A DNA stretch of 54,526 bases, taken from contig CAZEFK010000009.1 of assembly GCA_964511405.1 (NCBI GenBank), forward strand, positions 1 to 54,526. The letters run 5' to 3'. The stretch comes from CAZEFK01 sp964511405. Its GTDB lineage: Bacteria > Pseudomonadota > Alphaproteobacteria > Elsterales > Elsteraceae. Positions 51,480 to 54,526 of this stretch are shown piece by piece. Position 1 is the first letter of the stretch. The number at the start of each line of letters is the position of its first letter. A model generated the notes under the pieces. The model made no database searches and was not told where the DNA came from. It saw only the letters and a list, made by a program, of their open reading frames with translations. Made by a program: the position numbers and the translations under genes.

Positions 51480-51782
51480 TCACCAATCGACTGGCACTTC
51501 CACGTCTTCGGCAGCTATCAGACGGGGCATGTTACTCGTCTCGTAAAAGACATTGGTAACGAGAGGGTGCTTTTCCGGCCTTGGATTGTAGCCGAACCAA
51601 TATCTATGCTCTACTATCCAGAGATAGCTCCAGCGTCGAAGTTCGGGGTAGTTACTGATACGAGCATATGCCGTCTGAATGGCGTCTAGTAGCAGTTCCG
51701 CCGCGCGATCTTTGTTCTTTGAAACATAATAACGTAGAATATTTTCTATTTGCAGGCGTGCTGTTAAGGTCTGCCCAATCAT
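51480..51782 (-). CDS. RelE/ParE-family toxin
   Basis: A 100-residue toxin-like protein. LTARLQIENILRYYVSKNKD is the N-terminal helix pair of the ParE group, followed by RAAELLLDAIQTAYARISNY, PELRRWSYLWIVEHRYWFGY and HPLVTNVFYETSNMPRLI, a compact beta-sheet end. ParE toxins poison DNA gyrase and RelE toxins cleave mRNA on ribosomes; this sequence does not decide between them. Its ATG overlaps the upstream gene's TGA (51779-51782), as in antitoxin-first modules. The region is AT-richer than its surroundings, which points to horizontal acquisition. Confidence 0.85.
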   Translation of the reverse strand: MIGQTLTARLQIENILRYYVSKNKDRAAELLLDAIQTAYARISNYPELRRWSYLWIVEHRYWFGYNPRPEKHPLVTNVFYETSNMPRLIAAEDVEVPVDW

Positions 51783-52003
51783 TTAGGCTTCGGGTCACCC
51801 ATGTCACTGTCTCGCGCTGGACCATCACGTTCGGCGCAAAGCGCCGCATAGAAGCGGCGCATTTCGTCGGGAAAACCTTTTGCGTTCTCTTCGACGCGGC
51901 CTTGGCGCAAGTCTTCTGCACTTGCCTCAAGCTGTTCGGTGACCCACTTGAGCACGGCTCGCGTGCTCGGCGGCAGGGGAGGTACCCTCATGAATTCGGA
52001 CAT
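51779..52003 (-). CDS. Putative antitoxin partner of the ParE-like toxin
   Basis: A 74-residue acidic protein starting MSEFMRVPPLPPSTRAVLKW, with a helical middle (VTEQLEASAEDLRQGRVEEN) and an end rich in Asp/Pro/Lys. I do not recognise it as a standard ParD, CopG or Phd family member; it is called an antitoxin because it lies directly upstream of, and overlaps by 4 bp, a ParE-like gene, the normal place for an antitoxin. AGGA lies 6-9 bp before the ATG. DNA binding or autoregulation is inference only. Confidence 0.65.
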   Translation of the reverse strand: MSEFMRVPPLPPSTRAVLKWVTEQLEASAEDLRQGRVEENAKGFPDEMRRFYAALCAERDGPARDSDMGDPKPK

Positions 52004-52305
52004 AGTATCGTCCTAGCGTGCAGCTGGTGTCAGTTAGGCGGAGGTCCGATGCGGGTATGGCAGGAGAGACCGGTCGGTTCTCCAATGGGTGACTCTTTTC
52101 CAACCGACGATACCAGCCCGCGGGCCAGTGACCAAGTAGCCGCCTCGGCTCGGTCCAGTAACATCCCGCCGCCCACCGATCCGTGGTGCCACCATCACCC
52201 GGGCCCGGGGCCGGCGAGCTTGGTCCCATGAACGAGACCAGCCGGCGTGCCTGGGCCACTCGGGCTTTGTCCGTGCGTCCGCGTCGCTCTACGGAGCGAC
52301 AGGGC
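52004..52305. other. Intergenic stretch without a recognisable gene
   Basis: 302 bp between the antitoxin start and the grxD stop. Open frames here have no family likeness and no ribosome binding site. A weak inverted repeat (GGAGAGACC with GGTTCTCC, about 52062-52082) is visible. The part next to the antitoxin should hold the module's promoter. Confidence 0.4.
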
Positions 52306-52644
52306 TCAGCTGACCGCGACGGCGACACCCTTGGTCTGCAGCAGCTCCTGCAGCTCGCCCGTGGCGTACATCTCGCGGATGATGTCGCAGCCGCCGATGA
52401 ACTCGCCCTTGACGTAAAGCTGCGGGATCGTCGGCCAGTTCGAGAATTCCTTGATCCCCTGGCGCAGGCTGGGATCGGTCAGGATGTCGATGCCCTTGAA
52501 CTTGACGCCCAGGTGGCTCAGCACCTGGACCACGGTGGCCGAAAACCCGCATTGCGGGAACACCGGGGTCCCCTTCATGTACAGGACGACGTCGTTCGCC
52601 TGGATGTCGGACCGGATGCGCTCGAAGACCGGATTGTCGCTCAT
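52306..52644 (-). CDS. grxD: Monothiol glutaredoxin (Grx4/GrxD type)
   Basis: 112 residues. The active-site motif is CGFS in GTPVFPQCGFSATVVQVLSH, preceded by VVLYMKGTP; the glutathione-binding residues are in SNWPTIPQLYVKGEFIGGCD (WP.IPQ and GGCD). Such monothiol glutaredoxins bind a [2Fe-2S] cluster as a dimer and pass it to BolA and other partners. It lies 45 bp after bolA on the same strand, and purL is next upstream, an order typical of alphaproteobacteria. The ATG at 52644 gives MSDNPVFERIRSDIQ. Confidence 0.95.
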   Translation of the reverse strand: MSDNPVFERIRSDIQANDVVLYMKGTPVFPQCGFSATVVQVLSHLGVKFKGIDILTDPSLRQGIKEFSNWPTIPQLYVKGEFIGGCDIIREMYATGELQELLQTKGVAVAVS

Positions 52645-52689
52645 AGGGTTCTCCTGCGGGCACGCTTCGGCGCCCGTACGGGTAAGGGA

Positions 52690-52929
52690 TCAGGCCGAAG
52701 CGGGCGCCGCCGTCTGCAGCGCCAGCGCGTGCAGCTCGTTGCCCATTTTTCCTTTCAGCGCCTGGTACACCATCTGGTGCTGCTGGACGCGGGTCTTGCC
52801 GGCGAAGGCCGCGGACACGACGTGGGCGGCATAATGGTCGCCGTCGCCGCGCAGGTCCTCGATCGAAATCTTGGCGTCGGGAAAACTCTCCCGGATCATC
52901 CGTTCGATCGTTGCGGAATCCATCGCCAT
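52690..52929 (-). CDS. bolA: BolA-family protein
   Basis: A 79-residue small protein. It contains IERMIRESFPDAKISIEDLR, then GDGDHYAAHVVSAAFAGKTR and VQQHQMVYQALKGKMGNELH, with the conserved His of the BolA fold and the helix-turn-helix-like end. BolA partners with monothiol glutaredoxin in Fe-S trafficking and stress response, which fits the neighbour grxD. ATG 52929 (MAMDSATIERM) is chosen; ATG 52923 is also possible. It lies 16 bp from the purL stop. Confidence 0.92.
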   Translation of the reverse strand: MAMDSATIERMIRESFPDAKISIEDLRGDGDHYAAHVVSAAFAGKTRVQQHQMVYQALKGKMGNELHALALQTAAPASA

Positions 52930-52945
52930 CGGTCGCGGCCCCCGG

Positions 52946-54526
52946 TTACTCCGCGGCGATTGCGGCCGGTGCCGCCATGTAGGCGGGCAGCCAGCTCTCA
53001 TGCGCGGACTTCAACTCATCGAGAGATGTGGCACCGGCCCCGGACACTGTCAACGCGGCGCCGCCGGTCCGCCCGATGACCGCCGCCGGGACCCCGGCGG
53101 CCGCCGCCGCGTCCAGGATCGGCTGGGGATCGGCGGCCGTGACCAGGTAGCGCGCCTGGTCCTCGCCGAAGGCCGCGGCGTGGGCCGGCAGCCCGGCGGG
53201 CAGCGTGACCTCGGCGCCGATGCCGCCGGCCATCGCCATCTCGGCCAACGCGACCAGCAGCCCGCCGTCGGACAGGTCGTGGGCGGCGGTCACGAGGCCG
53301 TCGCGGATCAGCGCCCGCACCAGCGTGCCATGGCGCCGCTCGGCGGCCAGATCGACCGGCGGCGGCGCGCCGGCCTCGCTGCCCAGGATCTGGGCCGCAT
53401 AGGCCGAGGCGCCGAGCCAGCCCTGGGTCGTGCCGATCAGGATCACGGCCTGGCCTGTTCCGGCAAACGCCAGGCTCGCCGTGCGCGTCATGTCGGCGAC
53501 CAGCCCGACGCCGCCGATGACCGGGGTCGGCAGGATGCTGGCGCCGTTGGTCTCGTTGTAGAGCGAGACATTGCCCGAGACGACCGGATAGTCCAGCGCC
53601 CGGCAGGCCGCGGCCATGCCGTCGATGCAGCCGGCGATCTGGCCCATGACGTCGGGCCGCTCCGGATTGCCGAAATTGAGGTTGTCGGTCACCGCCAGCG
53701 GCTCGGCCCCGACCGCGGACAGATTGCGGTAGGTCTCGGCCACGGCCTGGGCGCCGCCCTGCACCGGATCGGCGCGGCAGTAGCGTGGCGTGCAGTCGGT
53801 GACCATGGCCAGCGCCTTGCCCGTGCCCGGAACCCGCACCACGGCGGCGTCGCCGCCCGGGCGCCGGATCGTGCGGCCGGTCACCAGATGGTCGTACTGC
53901 TCCCAGATCCAGCGCTTGGAGCACAGGTCGGGCGAGCCGAGCAGGCGGGCCAGACTGGCGAGGATCGGCTCCGGCGGCTCGGCAGGCACCGACAATGCCG
54001 GCGGCGGCTCCGGCGACTGGCGCGGCCGGTCGTAGAGCGGCGCCTCGTCGACCAGCGGCTGCAGCGGCAGGTCGCAGACGCGCTGGCCCTGATGCCGGAT
54101 CACGATGCGGCCCGAGTCGGTCACCCGGCCGATGGTCGCGACGTCCAGGCCCCAGCGCTGGAAGATCGCCGTCGCGGTTGCCTCGGCGCCCGGCTTCAGC
54201 ACCATCAGCATCCGCTCCTGGCTCTCGGACAGCATGATCTCATACGCGCTCATGCCGGTCTCGCGGGTCGGCACGCGGTCGAGGTCGAGCTCGATGCCCA
54301 GGCCGCCCCGGCCCGCCATCTCGACCGAGGACGAGGTCAGGCCGGCCGCGCCCATGTCCTGGATGGCGACGATCGAGTCGGTCGCCATCAGCTCCAGGCA
54401 GGCTTCCAGGAGCAGCTTCTCGGTGAACGGGTCACCGACCTGGACGGTCGGGCGCTTGGCCTCGGCCTCCTCGCTGAACTCGGCCGAGGCCATGGTCGCG
54501 CCATGGATGCCGTCGCGCCCGGTCTT
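52946..54526 (-). CDS. purL: Phosphoribosylformylglycinamidine synthase subunit PurL (C-terminal part)
   Basis: The window shows about 526 of the usual 730-740 residues. At the right edge it reads KTGRDGIHGATMASAEF, a PurL signature, then KRPTVQVGDPFTEKLLLEAC, IQDMGAAGLTSSSVEMAGR and ALAMVTDCTPRYCRADPVQG. NLNFGNPERPDVMGQIAGCI, SGNVSLYNETNGASILPTPV and AAHDLSDGGLLVALAEMAMA follow in the second half. The enzyme makes FGAM from FGAR, ATP and glutamine-derived ammonia in purine synthesis. The start lies outside the window. Confidence 0.96.
   Translation of the reverse strand, partial: KTGRDGIHGATMASAEFSEEAEAKRPTVQVGDPFTEKLLLEACLELMATDSIVAIQDMGAAGLTSSSVEMAGRGGLGIELDLDRVPTRETGMSAYEIMLSESQERMLMVLKPGAEATATAIFQRWGLDVATIGRVTDSGRIVIRHQGQRVCDLPLQPLVDEAPLYDRPRQSPEPPPALSVPAEPPEPILASLARLLGSPDLCSKRWIWEQYDHLVTGRTIRRPGGDAAVVRVPGTGKALAMVTDCTPRYCRADPVQGGAQAVAETYRNLSAVGAEPLAVTDNLNFGNPERPDVMGQIAGCIDGMAAACRALDYPVVSGNVSLYNETNGASILPTPVIGGVGLVADMTRTASLAFAGTGQAVILIGTTQGWLGASAYAAQILGSEAGAPPPVDLAAERRHGTLVRALIRDGLVTAAHDLSDGGLLVALAEMAMAGGIGAEVTLPAGLPAHAAAFGEDQARYLVTAADPQPILDAAAAAGVPAAVIGRTGGAALTVSGAGATSLDELKSAHESWLPAYMAAPAAIAAE

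Noticed and set aside
51927..52328. Open frame of 133 codons between the antitoxin and grxD
   Set aside because: No family likeness, skewed composition (Pro/Arg/Ser) and overlap with both real genes.

Overview
This window looks like chromosomal DNA of a GC-rich alphaproteobacterium, most likely a Rhodospirillales-type species. The evidence is the very high GC content (judged by eye), the GC-rich third codon positions that leave long antisense open frames, and several gene orders I know as typical of that class: fabI-aroC downstream of a DnaJ-like gene with pdxH divergent, purL-bolA-grxD, and a class II DAHP synthase. A 10-N assembly gap sits inside aroC. Both window edges cut genes (a sugar-acid dehydratase on the left, purL on the right).

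Layout. 1-4300: IlvD/Edd dehydratase (partial) divergent from an orphan CUT1-type ABC ATPase; a MarR regulator divergent from a ClC chloride channel; a solitary Phd/YefM antitoxin. 4300-8513: minus-strand block dnaJ/cbpA-like, fabI, aroC, AhpD-like peroxidase, with pdxH divergent. 8537-14217: FAD oxidoreductase translationally coupled to the PdeM phosphoesterase, a GNAT protein, a FATGUY-type single receiver and the ligase-associated DEXH helicase. 14383-18996: small protein and a compact branched-chain-type ABC transporter (SBP, LivH, fused LivM-LivG, short LivF). 19065-20346: secreted FecR-domain protein and a VOC protein. 20360-27989: a tightly overlapping minus-strand operon for a hydrogenase-4/complex-I-like membrane complex (hyfB-C-E-F-G-I plus a GNAT gene) whose large subunit lacks the NiFe cysteines. 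28080-30714: GT2 glycosyltransferase, a ParA-like ATPase with a C-terminal membrane helix, and a small protein. 30733-32576: amidase and an ArsC-family protein. 32621-34791: a less GC-rich two-gene unit, AlbA/Schlafen-GHKL protein plus ParA, ending beside tRNA-Val(CAC). 34922-40889: BrkB, phosphoglycolate phosphatase, glutathione reductase, DAHP synthase, nicotinate phosphoribosyltransferase-like, YciI. 41234-46235: pentapeptide-repeat protein, cysS, cimA, trmJ. 46237-50196: nitronate monooxygenase with divergent AraC regulator, rpsD with a clear promoter, and a receiver-metallo-beta-lactamase fusion. 50250-52003: glycosyltransferase frameshifted at a 9-G tract and a ParE-type toxin with its antitoxin. 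52306-54526: grxD, bolA and purL (partial).

How it fits together. Most of the window is core metabolism: shikimate pathway entry (DAHP synthase) and exit (chorismate synthase), fatty-acid synthesis, isoleucine precursors via citramalate, purines, vitamin B6 and NAD salvage, redox/Fe-S proteins (gor, grxD, bolA) and translation (cysS, rpsD, trmJ, tRNA-Val). Accessory features cluster at 28-35 kb and 50-52 kb, where base composition changes. The most interesting candidates are the AlbA-GHKL/ParA pair beside the tRNA gene, the cysteine-less hydrogenase-4-like complex, the receiver-MBL fusion, the poly-G glycosyltransferase, and a MarR gene with no ordinary start codon.
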